Shown piece after piece: positions 22,133 to 32,959 of a stretch of 64,000 bases of DNA. Below the pieces are notes generated by a model that made no database searches, was not told the origin of the DNA, and saw nothing but the letters and a program-made list of their open reading frames with translations. The first letter of the stretch is position 1, and the number at the start of each line of letters is the position of its first letter. The DNA is taken from the NCBI RefSeq assembly GCF_900187295.1, contig NZ_LT906473.1, positions 2,666,001 to 2,730,000 on the forward strand, given 5' to 3'. The DNA comes from Corynebacterium cystitidis (GTDB lineage: Bacteria > Actinomycetota > Actinomycetes > Mycobacteriales > Mycobacteriaceae). The translations under genes were made by a program, and so were the position numbers.

Positions 22133-23314
22133 TTAAGCGCGCTCCTCAGCCAACAAGGCGGAAAAGTCGTAGGTACCGGTGGGCTTTTTGTCGTCGTCAA
22201 GCAGGTAGAGACGCTTCACGGCGACAACGATCGCCTCAGCGATGGCGTCGCGTTGCGTACGATCAGTCAGGATCCTCACATCGCGCGGGTTCGACGTATA
22301 ACCAACAACGACCTCAACTGAGGGCATCCGGGTCAGACGCAAAAGATCCCATGTCCTGCCATGATTATGCAGGTTCTGCAGGTCAGTACGCGCGGCGATC
22401 TCACGCTGAATATAACCAGAAAGCGTCTCACCGGTCATGGACGAGGCACCCTTTTCTGACCCGAAGTAAAACGAGGCGACACCATTAGCCTTCTCATTGT
22501 CGTAATGATCCATGTGCAAAGAGATCATCACATCGGCTTTGAAAGCATTCGCGATTTCAGCGCGAGCTTTTGGCGTAGGATTATCCCCCCGTGGGCGAGA
22601 AATAATGGTTTCCATACCTGCGGCGATCATGCGACCTTCAACACGCGAGGCCAGATCCCACAGAATATCTTCTTCGGTAATGGGCCCAAAGGGACCATTC
22701 ACGGTCACCCCTTTATCCGCACCGCCTCGCGCGGGATCCAGAACAACGCGCTTCCCGGCCAGCATCGGGCCTGCTTTACGTACTGTTTCACGCTCCCGAA
22801 TGGCCTGGGCGGACCCTCCCGTAATGCGACGACCCAGCAAGTTCAACGCCCGCAACGTGTCCGGACCAAAAACACCGTCGTCCTGCAGGCCGTAATTGAG
22901 CTGATAGTTCTGCACAGCCTCGCGAGTCGCCTTGCCATAATGGCCGTCTACCTTGTGCGAATAAAACCCAAGCTCTTGGAGCTGGCGTTGCAGCTGGCTC
23001 ACGTCATCGCCCACGAGAATCTGGTTCGGCTGATAAGACAGCACCCGGTTACCCAAGGTGTAGGACGCTTCGCGAAGTTCACGCAGAGTAACTTCGTCGA
23101 TTGCGCCAGAGGGAATAATGCCACGGGACTGTTGAAACGCCTTCAGCACCTCCGAAAGATCCTCATCGAAGTACTTCTCGTCCTGCGAAAAGCTGCGGTT
23201 ATTCCATTCCTCGACATCACCGGAATAACCAGGCAACTGGCCGAGACTAGCCAAGGTTGAGCGCACCTCAGCGACGCGGGCGCTGGAATCCCCCACACGG
23301 AGAACGCGAGTCAC
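22133..23314 (-). CDS. cwlM: CwlM-like protein (peptidoglycan-binding repeats plus amidase-like domain)
   Basis: A 393-residue cytoplasmic-looking protein without a signal peptide. It has two peptidoglycan-binding domains (about residues 10-75 and 90-160), then an amidase_3 domain (about 185-375). In mycobacteria, CwlM is not an amidase but a regulator of MurA. Consistent with this, the first zinc-ligand motif, normally DPGHGG, reads DPARGG here, so the His is missing. The Glu in ITEED, the His in ISLHMD and the Glu in VEVVVGYTSN are kept. The GTG at 23314 has an AAGGGG site and is preferred over the upstream ATG at 23338. Confidence 0.88.
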   Translation of the reverse strand: MTRVLRVGDSSARVAEVRSTLASLGQLPGYSGDVEEWNNRSFSQDEKYFDEDLSEVLKAFQQSRGIIPSGAIDEVTLRELREASYTLGNRVLSYQPNQILVGDDVSQLQRQLQELGFYSHKVDGHYGKATREAVQNYQLNYGLQDDGVFGPDTLRALNLLGRRITGGSAQAIRERETVRKAGPMLAGKRVVLDPARGGADKGVTVNGPFGPITEEDILWDLASRVEGRMIAAGMETIISRPRGDNPTPKARAEIANAFKADVMISLHMDHYDNEKANGVASFYFGSEKGASSMTGETLSGYIQREIAARTDLQNLHNHGRTWDLLRLTRMPSVEVVVGYTSNPRDVRILTDRTQRDAIAEAIVVAVKRLYLLDDDKKPTGTYDFSALLAEERA

Positions 23315-23424
23315 GGTACCCCTTTCCTGCACATCCACTTTGGCATCGTAGTGTTGTGCGCTTCGTAGAAAACCGATCCAATGGAACGGCCCTTCTAATT
23401 ACCAATTTGTTTTCAGGATACCAT

Positions 23425-23748
23425 TTAGAGCTGTGATTCAATTTTCTGCATAATCTCAGATTTCGGGCGCAGACCGACGAATTCATCGACCTTTTCTCCG
23501 TCTTTAAAAATCAACACGGTGGGGATACTCATGACCTGGAACATGGCCCCGAGGGTCCGTTCCGAATCCGCATTTACCTTCGCGACTGTGACCTTTTCGC
23601 CCAGCTCAGAGGCGATTTCATCGAGCAGGGGTGACAGCTTCTTGCAGGGGCCACACCACTCGGCCCAGAAGTCCACAACTACTGGCTTGTCGGAGTCTAT
23701 AACAACCGACTTAAAATTTTCCTGAGTGACGTCCACAGGTTTGCTCAT
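23425..23748 (-). CDS. trxA: Thioredoxin
   Basis: A 107-residue thioredoxin with the active site WAEWCGPCKK, the cis-Pro in MSIPTV and the usual length. The ATG at 23748 (MSKPVDV) has an AAGGA ribosome site; an upstream Met would add ten residues of poor quality. It reduces protein disulfides with electrons from the adjacent TrxB. It lies 73 bp downstream of trxB on the same strand, so the two are probably cotranscribed. Confidence 0.96.
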   Translation of the reverse strand: MSKPVDVTQENFKSVVIDSDKPVVVDFWAEWCGPCKKLSPLLDEIASELGEKVTVAKVNADSERTLGAMFQVMSIPTVLIFKDGEKVDEFVGLRPKSEIMQKIESQL

Positions 23749-23821
23749 GTTTTTCCTTAAATTAAATATCTTTAACAATCGAACCTATGTAGTAAAGCCA
23801 CTACATAGTGTGGGGTGCGGT

Positions 23822-24775
23822 TTAGAGTGCTTCAAGGTAGTGCTCAGCGTCGATCGCAGCACGGCACCCAGACCCCGCAGCCGTAATCGCCTGCTGGTAG
23901 TGATCATCCACCAAGTCACCAGCTGCGAAGACACCAGCGATATTCGTGCGGGTTGAAGGCTCAGCCACTTTCACGTAGCCCTCGTCGTTAAGCTCGATCT
24001 GCCCGCCCAGGAATCCAGAGCGTGGGTCATGACCGATGGCCACAAACATTGCTGTGGCGTCGAGCTTTGAGGTGTCACCCGTCTTGACGTTTTTCAGACG
24101 CAGCCCGGCGACTTTCCCGTCACCCTCCAGGATCTCTTCCACGACGGTGTCGGTGATGAACTCGATCTTCTCGTTCTCTCGCGCGCGATCCAGCATGATC
24201 TGGGAAGCACGGAACTCATCACGGCGGTGGATTAAGGACACCTTGGAACCAAAGCGGGTGAGGAAAATCGCTTCCTCCATAGCAGAGTCACCACCACCGA
24301 CAACAGCAATGTGCTGGTCTTTGAAGAAAAAGCCATCACACGTGGCGCACGTGGACACGCCGCGGCCAGTAAGTTGCTCCTCGCCAGGGATCCCCAGGTG
24401 GCGAGGCGCCGCACCCGTGGCCAGAATCACCGCACGGGCTTGAAACTCCTCGTCATCCACAAAAACCTTCTTAACATCACCCTCGAGCTCGACGCGGTCA
24501 ACCATCTCGCTACGAAGGTCTGCCCCGAATTTCTCTGCCTGGGCGCGCATCTCCATCATCAAGTCAGGGCCCATAATGCCCTCTTGGAAACCAGGGTAGT
24601 TCTCCACCGTTGTAGTGTTCATCAGCTCGCCACCGAATTCGTAGCCTTCGAAGACCACAGGGTTCAGGTTGGCGCGTGCGGTGTATAGTGCTGCGGTATA
24701 ACCGGCAGGGCCGGAACCGACCACAATAACATCGTGAATGGTGGTTGATGCCGGCTCAGTCTGGGACTCGGTCAT
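23822..24775 (-). CDS. trxB: Thioredoxin reductase
   Basis: A 317-residue flavoprotein. FAD is bound by [23 protein letters not shown] by [12 protein letters not shown], the redox-active pair is CATC, and the C-terminal FAD motif is [11 protein letters not shown]. It transfers electrons from NADPH to thioredoxin. A good AGGAGT ribosome site precedes the ATG. It sits next to sigM, whose product controls this system in related species. Confidence 0.97.
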   Translation of the reverse strand: MTESQTEPASTTIHDVIVVGSGPAGYTAALYTARANLNPVVFEGYEFGGELMNTTTVENYPGFQEGIMGPDLMMEMRAQAEKFGADLRSEMVDRVELEGDVKKVFVDDEEFQARAVILATGAAPRHLGIPGEEQLTGRGVSTCATCDGFFFKDQHIAVVGGGDSAMEEAIFLTRFGSKVSLIHRRDEFRASQIMLDRARENEKIEFITDTVVEEILEGDGKVAGLRLKNVKTGDTSKLDATAMFVAIGHDPRSGFLGGQIELNDEGYVKVAEPSTRTNIAGVFAAGDLVDDHYQQAITAAGSGCRAAIDAEHYLEAL

Positions 24776-24858
24776 GTAACGGGGACTCCTTGAATTAGTA
24801 ATGAAACTAGCTGCTCCGCTAGTGTACTTCCCCTTTTCTAACGCTTCGGCTACGCCAC

Positions 24859-25485
24859 CTATTCCGGAGCTGTGAGTTGCTGATGGATCGCCTTGCGCGC
24901 ACGAGCTCGACGCGACTTGACGGTCCCTGGCTGCACCCCCATCTCCTGGGCTGCGCGCTCAATGGTCAGCCCGGCAACGTCGATAAGCAACAATGCCCGG
25001 CGCTGCGCGGCGGGTAAGCGTGATACGACTTCGCGCAGAACAAGTGCCCGCTCCACATGAGTAGTGGGATCGTGCGCTAACAAGGGGTTAACATCCTGAT
25101 TAACCTTGTCTTCATCATCCAGGCTCACATAGGTGCTGCGTTGGCGCCGGATCATATGGTCATGGCCAGCGTTGATAACCAACCGGTGCAGCCAGGTAGA
25201 CAGGCTGGATTCGTTGCGAAATGAGTGAAGGTTGCGCGCTGCCCGGAACAGCGCTTCTTGCACGATGTCTTGCACGTCATGGTCGTTTTTGGCATAGCGG
25301 CGGGCCACATAGGTTAAGCGTGCGCGGTGGCGTTGCACAATCTCGCTAAACGCCTGCGCGTGGCCCGCGTTGAAGGCGGCCACCAGATCGGCGTCCGAAG
25401 GTTCCTCCGCTGCCAGCGAAGTAGAGCGTGATTGGCGTGAATAAGAGGTGATTGCGGGCCTCGAAAGATCTGGCACGACTGCCAT
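24859..25485 (-). CDS. sigM: ECF sigma factor SigM
   Basis: A 208-residue ECF sigma factor. Region 2 spans about residues 45-115 ([36 protein letters not shown]) and region 4 about 145-200 ([43 protein letters not shown]). In corynebacteria and mycobacteria, the sigma factor next to trxB drives disulfide-stress genes. No anti-sigma factor gene is adjacent; murJ comes next instead. The promoter region contains GGGAAAA about 35 bp upstream of the start, which could be a SigM-type -35 element. Confidence 0.88.
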   Translation of the reverse strand: MAVVPDLSRPAITSYSRQSRSTSLAAEEPSDADLVAAFNAGHAQAFSEIVQRHRARLTYVARRYAKNDHDVQDIVQEALFRAARNLHSFRNESSLSTWLHRLVINAGHDHMIRRQRSTYVSLDDEDKVNQDVNPLLAHDPTTHVERALVLREVVSRLPAAQRRALLLIDVAGLTIERAAQEMGVQPGTVKSRRARARKAIHQQLTAPE

Positions 25486-25650
25486 GTGTTCCCCCGAACT
25501 TTAAGCGATGAGTTTTCCCTACTGTTGTGTAGGTCTTACCAGCTATTGTGCATGGGGATGACAAAGCCTGCCCGGCGAGCGTGCACACTGCAGTGGACAT
25601 GCTCGCCACACGGCGGGTGAGGTAATGCGCTAAGAAGGCGCTCTGTAGTC

Positions 25651-28600
25651 CTACAGAGGTAGACCAATCATCGAGATCTCATTGATTTCTACGTTGGAGT
25701 CCTCATTGACGGGGATGTCGGTGATCCACACCACCACACCGTGGACCCTGGGATTATCCTGGATTTCCAGGCTGTTTCGGTTGGTGCGCAAGGTTCCTTT
25801 TTTCAGCAGTTTCAGGTCTTCCAGCGCGGTGTTTTCAACACTGGTTTCTTGGTCAGCTGGCAGACCGTAAAGGTTGTAGTGCGCTCCTGGGGTTTCAGTG
25901 TCGATGAGGAGGTGCTGCAGTGCCAACGGTTCCGTGGCAGTAACCACGATGCCAACACCGGGTTTGGTCCCCAAACCATTGGGGTAGCTGTCAGAGGACC
26001 AACTGGTCTGGGTATCGCCATCAATGACGTTGTTGATGCTGTCCGGATTGTCAGCTGCCGGGTCGTGGCCAGGTGCTTGCCACACCCGGACGCGGGAGGG
26101 TTCGACGATGACAGGTAGGGGGCGGTTTTCGGCTGTGCGCATCGACGTTCCGGTGGCTGCATCATCTACTGATTGGTGGCTGACCGGGGCAGCCGGATCA
26201 TCGCCTCCGATCACGCTCACCAGGTAGGTAGTCAGGGCGGCGATGAGCACCACCACAGCAATGGCAGCGGCGATGACTGCGACGAATCCCTGGATGGAGT
26301 ATCCGCGGGACCCGAAACCACTCAACCTCTCTGGCTCTGGTGTGTCTTCGTCGACAACTTGCAGCGCTTCCGTATCTACAGTATCGACAGTATCGACAGT
26401 ATCTACCGTGTCTACCGTGTCGCTGCGGTCGCTGTGGTCACCTGCGGTGTGCTGCGGCGCTACTACATCATCGTCGGAATGCACGGTCACACCGCTGAAT
26501 TCGCGCAGCTCGTCGGCGATTTTGTGGAACATCTCCGAGGTGGGGTTCTCGGTGTCGGGGTCGGCGGCATCGTCGGCAAGCGCGCGTGTTTTTTCGGTGA
26601 TGGCAGTCAGGCGCGAATCGGCAGCGTCGCCCGTGCCCGCGTTAAGCAGTTCGAGAGCGGATGCGAGCGCTGACATATCTTTTTCGTCGCTGGCGTCTGG
26701 CAGCACCGCCGGAAACGCAAGCACGACGTGCCCGTCGGTGGAAACGCGCAGCCGGTTGCGGTTGTCCAGGCCCATCGGGTTGCCCTGGTCGTGGCAGTCA
26801 GCCAGCGCGTCTGCCAGTGGTGCCATAGCACCGGCCACGGCCTGTGGGTGGAGATTTCCTTCGGCCGCAACCACAGACTTCACAGAGGCACCCGGAACCC
26901 AATCTGCCACGATGAGGCAGCCCGAGCGGTATGACAGCACCTGAATATTCGGGGCGATGGCCGGGTGCTCCAGTGCGCGCAGTTGGCGGGTGCGCCACGC
27001 AACCTCGCGTGAGCGTCGCGCAGCTTCGTCAGCACCGACGGCTGCCAGTGGGGCTTGGTTGTGCGTATCGACGAAAACGAGGGCCACTTCCCGCTCGGTG
27101 CTGATCTCGCGAGCTTGCCAGAAGCGTGCTCCACTCACGGAGCCGTGGTCGCGCAGCAAGCGGAACCGCCCGTCGGAGACAGGCGCTCCCGCTACCAGGC
27201 GCGGGCCTCGCACTACACCGGCCGACATCGGTGGTGGCACTGGTGAGGCGTTAAAGGAATCGGCCGCCAAGAATTGCTGTGACATGGCCTTGGGATCAGT
27301 CTGGCCGGTTTCGATGGCCTTTTGTTCATCTGGGTTAATGAACTTGCCGACGACCGGTAGGCGCGTGAACAGCCGGCCCAGGTTTTGAACCTCGGGCAGA
27401 CCCGACCGTGACAAAACGAGTCCGGCCACAATCAAGAACACTACTCCGACAATGCCGAGCTCAACCACAAGGCCAATGGAGGCGCGCTGGCCCAAACGCA
27501 CGACGAGAGCCACCGGGTTAAACGGCACTTGGCGGATGAGGAACTGGGTGAGCAATGCTGCTGCGGCACCAAGGATCCCGGCGGCGGCTGCCCACGTGCT
27601 GGTCCGCAAGATCGTGGCAGATTGCAGGTCGCCGAGTTTGCGTGTGAGCAGGAAGGCTCCGATCACGGCACCAGCCACAAACCCAAACCCGTTGGCGGCA
27701 CCGAGCAGCACAACGACGAACTCCGACGATGAGGCGACCAGCGGTGCCACATAGCTCAGCAGTACCTTGGTGGCGGTAATACCGGCGATGATGAAGGTGG
27801 GGGTCCATGCCTCTTCGCGCGCATAGAACACACGCAAGTGCAGCATCACCAATGCGTACGGGATGAGCGTGAAGGCTGAGAAGCTGATGGTCAGGCCCAG
27901 GGTGCGGGCCTCTTCAGTTTCGAAGGCACCGTACCCGAATAGCGCGTTGCCGATGTCGGGCCCGAAGGCCGTCATGAAGATCACGATGGGAATGAGCGCG
28001 ATGAAGGTGAGCTTGGTGGCCAGCGTGAGATCGCGCACCACTGCCCGGTCATCGCCGTCGGCGGCGTTGCGGGAAAGGCGGGGCATGATCGCTGTTAACA
28101 GGGCCACACCGATGATGCCGTACGGCACCTGCAGCAGTTGCCAATGCTGTTGGTAGATTGCGTAGGCAGAGGCGTCGGCCTCGGTGGCAATCCGCGCGGT
28201 GATCACATAGCCCAGTTGAGAAATTGCCACATAGGCGACGATCGCAACGGCCATGCCACCGAAGGCCTTGAGGCGGTCATCAATACCCCACTTCAAGCGA
28301 AGGTCGATATTGAGCTTCTTCAAATAGGGCAGCAAGATCGCGCACTGCACCACCACACCCAGGGTGGTGCCCAACCCCAGCAGCAAGATGTGGGGGTCGG
28401 TCACCGGTGACGGTGCGGCTGGGTTCAGCGAACCGGGAACTAGCCGGTAGGCGGCCAGCACGGTAATGGAGATCAGGTTGTTGACTACCGGCGCCCACGC
28501 ACCAGGTTTGAAAACCCCCTTGGTGTTCAGCACAGCTTGGAACAGGGAGAACAATCCGTAGAAGAAGATCTGCGGCAGCAGCAGGTACGCGAAGGAGGTG

Positions 28601-29217
28601 GACTGAACAATGTTCGTTTTGGCCTCTTCGTCCATCATCATGCGGACCAGCAGTGGTGCCGCCACAGTAGCGATCACTGTGACCGACAGCATGAGTGTCA
28701 GGGTGAGAGTAAACAGTTGCCGGATGAACCCGGCACCGCCGTCTGCATCTTCCTTCTCAGCGCGCACCAGCACCGGCACCACCAGCGCTGTCATAACCGA
28801 TCCGAGTACGATCTCCGTGATCATGTTCGGCAACGTGTTCGCCAGGTTGAAGGCAGACGCGATCGCGCCACCCAGCATTGAGGTGATCATCACCGTGCGG
28901 ATGAAACCTGTTACGCGTGACAGCAGTGTGGCAATCGCCATGGAACCGGTGGAGCGCACAACATCTTCGTTGTTTGCCTTCTCCACGGTAGTTGCGCCGG
29001 CACCAACGTCGCTGGTGGCGGAAGCAGAGGCACCGGTGCCCCCATCAGCGGGAGCCGTGGCGGCGGGGCTCGCGGTAAGACCAGATAAGTCCTGGGCCGG
29101 TTGCGGATCTGGCTCTTTCGTAGGTCGAGGCACGGGGACCGGGGCTGGTGGGCTGGGGGTCACGATCCGCCCGCGCTGCCCTGCAGTGTTGCCTGCAGTG
29201 TTCTCGGAGGAAACCAC
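25651..29217 (-). CDS. murJ: MurJ lipid II flippase with pseudokinase and extracellular domains
   Basis: A 1188-residue protein, close to the mycobacterial MviN length. The N-terminal ~100 residues are Pro/Ala-rich and disordered. The MATE-like MurJ core (about 100-640) starts with GFIRTVMITSMLGG. A cytoplasmic kinase-like domain (about 690-900) lacks an evident catalytic HRD/DFG and is likely a pseudokinase as in mycobacteria, where it recruits FhaA. A linker (about residues 931-949) has five Thr-Val-Asp units. One more membrane segment (about 977-1000) leads to an external beta-rich domain. The start is GTG with AGGAAG upstream. Confidence 0.93.
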   Translation of the reverse strand: MVSSENTAGNTAGQRGRIVTPSPPAPVPVPRPTKEPDPQPAQDLSGLTASPAATAPADGGTGASASATSDVGAGATTVEKANNEDVVRSTGSMAIATLLSRVTGFIRTVMITSMLGGAIASAFNLANTLPNMITEIVLGSVMTALVVPVLVRAEKEDADGGAGFIRQLFTLTLTLMLSVTVIATVAAPLLVRMMMDEEAKTNIVQSTSFAYLLLPQIFFYGLFSLFQAVLNTKGVFKPGAWAPVVNNLISITVLAAYRLVPGSLNPAAPSPVTDPHILLLGLGTTLGVVVQCAILLPYLKKLNIDLRLKWGIDDRLKAFGGMAVAIVAYVAISQLGYVITARIATEADASAYAIYQQHWQLLQVPYGIIGVALLTAIMPRLSRNAADGDDRAVVRDLTLATKLTFIALIPIVIFMTAFGPDIGNALFGYGAFETEEARTLGLTISFSAFTLIPYALVMLHLRVFYAREEAWTPTFIIAGITATKVLLSYVAPLVASSSEFVVVLLGAANGFGFVAGAVIGAFLLTRKLGDLQSATILRTSTWAAAAGILGAAAALLTQFLIRQVPFNPVALVVRLGQRASIGLVVELGIVGVVFLIVAGLVLSRSGLPEVQNLGRLFTRLPVVGKFINPDEQKAIETGQTDPKAMSQQFLAADSFNASPVPPPMSAGVVRGPRLVAGAPVSDGRFRLLRDHGSVSGARFWQAREISTEREVALVFVDTHNQAPLAAVGADEAARRSREVAWRTRQLRALEHPAIAPNIQVLSYRSGCLIVADWVPGASVKSVVAAEGNLHPQAVAGAMAPLADALADCHDQGNPMGLDNRNRLRVSTDGHVVLAFPAVLPDASDEKDMSALASALELLNAGTGDAADSRLTAITEKTRALADDAADPDTENPTSEMFHKIADELREFSGVTVHSDDDVVAPQHTAGDHSDRSDTVDTVDTVDTVDTVDTEALQVVDEDTPEPERLSGFGSRGYSIQGFVAVIAAAIAVVVLIAALTTYLVSVIGGDDPAAPVSHQSVDDAATGTSMRTAENRPLPVIVEPSRVRVWQAPGHDPAADNPDSINNVIDGDTQTSWSSDSYPNGLGTKPGVGIVVTATEPLALQHLLIDTETPGAHYNLYGLPADQETSVENTALEDLKLLKKGTLRTNRNSLEIQDNPRVHGVVVWITDIPVNEDSNVEINEISMIGLPL

Positions 29218-29318
29218 GAATCTTCCTATCTATCGTCGCTTTGTCGCGTTTGCCACGTTAGTCGTGTGGGTGCTGGATTGCGCGCTCACTGCTGTTCAGT
29301 AAGCGATGGAGTGTGGGT

Positions 29319-31934
29319 TTAGTCGGGTGGTTGATCGTCGGCACGCACGATGCTTCGATTAAAGCCTGCGCTTGCCGACGAAGGCTGTGCCTTCCCCCTG
29401 CGTCTGGTGCGCAGCAGCAGTACAAAGAGAGCTAAAAACAGGACGAAGAGGCCACCGACGGTGAGCAGCCCTACTTCCGTGGCTGCGGTGCGCACGGAGA
29501 TTGCAACTGGCGCTGAAATCGCTTGGCCTTGGGGGGTGGCAAGATACAGCCTCATGTCGGTGCGCTCGGAGGAGTCCGGGAGGGCGGCTGTCATTTCGAT
29601 GGTGATGGAGCCACGTGCGGGGATGCGGAGTTGTTCTGGGACGTCCAGAACAGCACCTGCTGGAGCTTCATAGAGCAGGGTTGCATCCACGGGCAGCGGG
29701 AGGCCGTTTTCAGCCACGATGAACAGTGGTGAGGACTCTGAAGTGCGGGTGAACACGTTGCCCGGAGGGATGAGGTTGACGGCTCCGCGCAGCTCGTTCA
29801 GTGTGTCGCGGGTTTCGTTGAGTCGTGTTCGCGTGGCAGTAACGGCATTCGAGTAGTGCTCTGGTGATCGTCGATACGCGATCGATAAAGCGGTAAGTAG
29901 GTCGCGGCGAAGCGGTGCTGTGTAGCCGTAACGGGTCAGCGCAATGACTGGATCAGCTACGAGAAACGAGGTGAGGTCGTCCACGTAGCGGGCTTGTTGG
30001 CCGGCACTGAGGATCTCTGCGTCGGAAAAGACCGTGGGGTCCGCGTAGGGGCTTCCCGTTGCGGTTGCCTGTGGCACGTGCGCGCCGGCGGGGACGGTGA
30101 GATAGTCCTCCAGCGTTATGGCGGTGGCGTGATCGTCGACAAGCATGTTCTGGACGGTGGCGAGCGCTTCGCGGGCGGTGCGGGCGTCCCATGATCCGGG
30201 TGGATTGATCAACACTGGCGTGCCGGCGGGCTGCTCGCCGGTGGTGGTGGACTGTTTTATCGCGAGGCGCACGGTGTTAGCAGCGGTGATGTCGCGTGCG
30301 GCGATGGAATCCTTGGTGGCGTCGTAACGCAAGTCGGTGTTGGAATAACCAGTGGTGAGCGGTAGTGAACCGGCCGACGCGAGGGTGGATGCCAGCGAAT
30401 CCTGAAAGGTAACCGCAGTGATCCCGGGGCTGAGGTAACTGAACCGTTGGGTGGCTGGATCGCCCGATGTTTCACGTGAAACACTGTTGTCTGCAACGAG
30501 TACGCGCACGGGAGTTGCGGGTTCGGGTGCTGCGGCCATCGTGGGGTTCGGGGGAAGATCACGCTCCAGGTTCGTCACCGGAGTGTCCTCGACTTGCACG
30601 CTGGAATCTTGCGGATCCAACGCGGTCTGCGTGTTTTCCCAGGCGCCACTCATCCCGGTTGAAGCTATCGTGGATGCCTCATGATTAGCCCAGCCCAGCG
30701 CAGGCGCCACGCCTTGGGCAACATATCCGGAGGGTGGCAAAACAACGTTGCGTACTGTCGGTACCTGCAGAACCCGCTCTAAGGTAAACGGGCCACGTTC
30801 GATTGCCTCGCGCATCAGCCACGGTTCTCCGCCCTGTGCAACGGCGTTGACGTCGCTGTTCGCCCATGGCAACGCCACAACGCAACTCTTGGCGGCCGTC
30901 GCACGCAGCTGATCCAGCCATGCGGCGGCGTCTTCGACACCAGTCCCAGGCGTGGACGGGACTTGCTCCACCTTGTCATCCCACGAATCGCGCAGCCGCT
31001 GTGGTTTTCGCGCTACCGGAGGGCGCGCGTGAGCCACCGAGTACCCAGCCGTCATTCGTTCCACGGAGTTAATTAACGCCGGATCCACTGCCAAACAGGT
31101 GGCCTGCCGCACCTCAGCTCCCGCTGGACCGGCAACCGCAGCGTCATACGTGTTAAGAAGCGTGCTTAACCGGCCCTCAGGAGCAAGTTGTTCTGCCAAT
31201 TGTTCGGACTTCAGCACGAGGGGTGGATCTTCCGGTGCCTCACCCGTCTCCCCCGGCACTACGTCAACGGGGGCGGTGATGGGGTACAACATGGTTACTC
31301 CGGGTGCGTTACGACGCTCGGCTGACCCCTGCTGTGTGGTTTCAGCGGTGCCTATCTGAAACCGCTCGGAGTCATAATGTTCTCCCCCGGCGCCGCTTAG
31401 TACCAGCATGATCGGATACACAGCTGAACCAGACATGGGTAATGCTCCGGGGGTATCAGCGGTTGTGGGTATCTTAATGTCGAGCTCGGTTGATTCGCCT
31501 GGCGCCAAAGACCTAGCAATGGTGACCCGCTCCCCCACCACGGAGTAATCATGTGGTTCAGCCACCGCTGCCACACGCGAATCTGCAACGGAGGCCGTGA
31601 TCGGTCCCCGGCGGGGGGTGATGTGGAGGTCCTCAACAGTTTCCGTTGAGCTGTTGCGCACGCTGATGCGCAGCGACAGGTCTTCTCCTACCGCCAGAGT
31701 CGTGGGGCCGTGGAGGAGGTCTATTGTCACGCCTTTGTCCCCGTCTGCTGGGCGGATCGCCGGATTGACCCATTGGTCGGCCACCGCCTCATGGGTCGGT
31801 GCTATGGGGACCGGAATGGCGGTGGCAGTTCCTGCCGACGCAAGGGTGGCTGCAGCGAGCACCGCGATCACTGTAGAAGTCACAGGGGTGCCTGCGGTGC
31901 GTGGGCGACGGAGGTGCCGTGTGCGCGGGGTCAC
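29319..31934 (-). CDS. DUF6049 envelope protein
   Basis: An 871-residue secreted and anchored protein. It has a signal peptide (about residues 18-40, ending near ATAIP), a large extracellular part rich in beta-sandwich-like segments, and a C-terminal membrane helix ([16 protein letters not shown]) followed by RTRRRG. It corresponds to the protein encoded beside MviN in mycobacteria (Rv3909 type); the role is unknown but presumably in cell-wall synthesis. The GTG start overlaps the NUDIX stop by 4 bp (GTGA). It contains a perfect parS site (30468-30483) read as the peptide VSRET. Confidence 0.85.
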   Translation of the reverse strand: MTPRTRHLRRPRTAGTPVTSTVIAVLAAATLASAGTATAIPVPIAPTHEAVADQWVNPAIRPADGDKGVTIDLLHGPTTLAVGEDLSLRISVRNSSTETVEDLHITPRRGPITASVADSRVAAVAEPHDYSVVGERVTIARSLAPGESTELDIKIPTTADTPGALPMSGSAVYPIMLVLSGAGGEHYDSERFQIGTAETTQQGSAERRNAPGVTMLYPITAPVDVVPGETGEAPEDPPLVLKSEQLAEQLAPEGRLSTLLNTYDAAVAGPAGAEVRQATCLAVDPALINSVERMTAGYSVAHARPPVARKPQRLRDSWDDKVEQVPSTPGTGVEDAAAWLDQLRATAAKSCVVALPWANSDVNAVAQGGEPWLMREAIERGPFTLERVLQVPTVRNVVLPPSGYVAQGVAPALGWANHEASTIASTGMSGAWENTQTALDPQDSSVQVEDTPVTNLERDLPPNPTMAAAPEPATPVRVLVADNSVSRETSGDPATQRFSYLSPGITAVTFQDSLASTLASAGSLPLTTGYSNTDLRYDATKDSIAARDITAANTVRLAIKQSTTTGEQPAGTPVLINPPGSWDARTAREALATVQNMLVDDHATAITLEDYLTVPAGAHVPQATATGSPYADPTVFSDAEILSAGQQARYVDDLTSFLVADPVIALTRYGYTAPLRRDLLTALSIAYRRSPEHYSNAVTATRTRLNETRDTLNELRGAVNLIPPGNVFTRTSESSPLFIVAENGLPLPVDATLLYEAPAGAVLDVPEQLRIPARGSITIEMTAALPDSSERTDMRLYLATPQGQAISAPVAISVRTAATEVGLLTVGGLFVLFLALFVLLLRTRRRGKAQPSSASAGFNRSIVRADDQPPD
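30468..30483. promoter_or_regulatory. parS site 1 (perfect)
   Basis: TGTTTCACGTGAAACA, a full 16-bp match to the ParB-binding consensus, inside the coding sequence of the DUF6049 gene (read as NSVSRET on the minus strand). Confidence 0.97.
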
Positions 31935-32881
31935 CGGGGAGTCGCCCTTCCGGCCGCGCGTTCCTTTCTGGCCAGGTCGGGCAAATTGTCATACGCGTAG
32001 CGGGCGAGTTTACGTTCGTCGGCGTAGGCAAGGTGCTCAATGAGTTGATCAACCGGCACCCACGTCACCTCAGTCACCTCGGGGTCTTCGTCGTTGAGTT
32101 CACCGTCGACAAAGCGCAGCAAGGTATGGTGCACGGTTTTATGAATGCGCACGCCGTCGGAGACGAACCAGTAATCAATGGTGCCGAGTGTGGCGAAAGC
32201 CTCCCCTTCAATGCCGGTTTCTTCCCACACCTCGCGTTCGGCGGTCTGCCATTGGTGTTCGCCTTCTTCGACGTGGCCCTTGGGCATCGACCACAGCAGA
32301 CGCCCACGACGGTCCAAACGTCCGATCAGAGCAACATAAATACTTGACAGGTCAACAGAGTTGTCGTCACGCACCGCCTCCGCCATGCCGGAGACCACCA
32401 GCCCGCCAGCCGAGGTCTCGTCACGAGTCTCCATCCGGACCGCACTGGAATACTGCCGCTTTCGGTTCATGGCCGGGGAGCGTCGGTTGCGATTCTGGTT
32501 ACCGCTGCGGACTCCGCGGTTGTTGCTCTTACCTTGCTGGTTGTTGCGGGTATTCGTGTTGGACTTTGCGCTTGACGACGAACGCCTGCGCCCACGGCGT
32601 CGGCGTGATCGCTTCGGCTTATTGTCTGAATTATTGTCTGCTGAGGCGCTTGCGTGTGCGCTTGTGTGGTCGCGCTCGCCGGAGTGCTGCTTGTTCTGGC
32701 TGTTCCTGTTGTTTTGGTTTCCGGCAGGACGACGGCCCCGGCGTCGCCTTCTGCGTCGCCGTTGTCCCTGCGGATTGCCCTGATTGGAGCCCTGGCTAGT
32801 GCCTTGTTGGCCGCTTTGGGAAGAGCGGGGGCCTGACTCACCACCAGAATTGGAGGCGGAGGGGCGAGTAGTGTCAGTCAT
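31931..32881 (-). CDS. NUDIX hydrolase with a long basic N-terminal region
   Basis: A 316-residue protein. Residues 1-~140 are low-complexity, rich in Arg, Asn, Gln and Ser, with poly-Arg tracts ([12 protein letters not shown]), and probably bind nucleic acid or membrane. Residues ~155-300 form a NUDIX domain with a perfect box G-x5-E-x7[11 protein letters not shown]. It corresponds to the MutT4-type protein next to the MviN locus in mycobacteria. The substrate, whether nucleotide or other diphosphate, is unknown. It overlaps the DUF6049 gene and is divergent from cca. Confidence 0.88.
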   Translation of the reverse strand: MTDTTRPSASNSGGESGPRSSQSGQQGTSQGSNQGNPQGQRRRRRRRRGRRPAGNQNNRNSQNKQHSGERDHTSAHASASADNNSDNKPKRSRRRRGRRRSSSSAKSNTNTRNNQQGKSNNRGVRSGNQNRNRRSPAMNRKRQYSSAVRMETRDETSAGGLVVSGMAEAVRDDNSVDLSSIYVALIGRLDRRGRLLWSMPKGHVEEGEHQWQTAEREVWEETGIEGEAFATLGTIDYWFVSDGVRIHKTVHHTLLRFVDGELNDEDPEVTEVTWVPVDQLIEHLAYADERKLARYAYDNLPDLARKERAAGRATPR

Positions 32882-32959
32882 TCTTCGCTAATCGTAGCTG
32901 TCCGCGACGTTTTCCGGTATTTTGACGTGCCCATTCAGCCCCCAGGTAAGGTGTTAGCG

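Noticed and set aside
26243..26944. Plus-strand 233-codon Ser-rich frame inside murJ
   Set aside because: Shadow of the murJ coding sequence, caused by its tandem repeat and codon bias.
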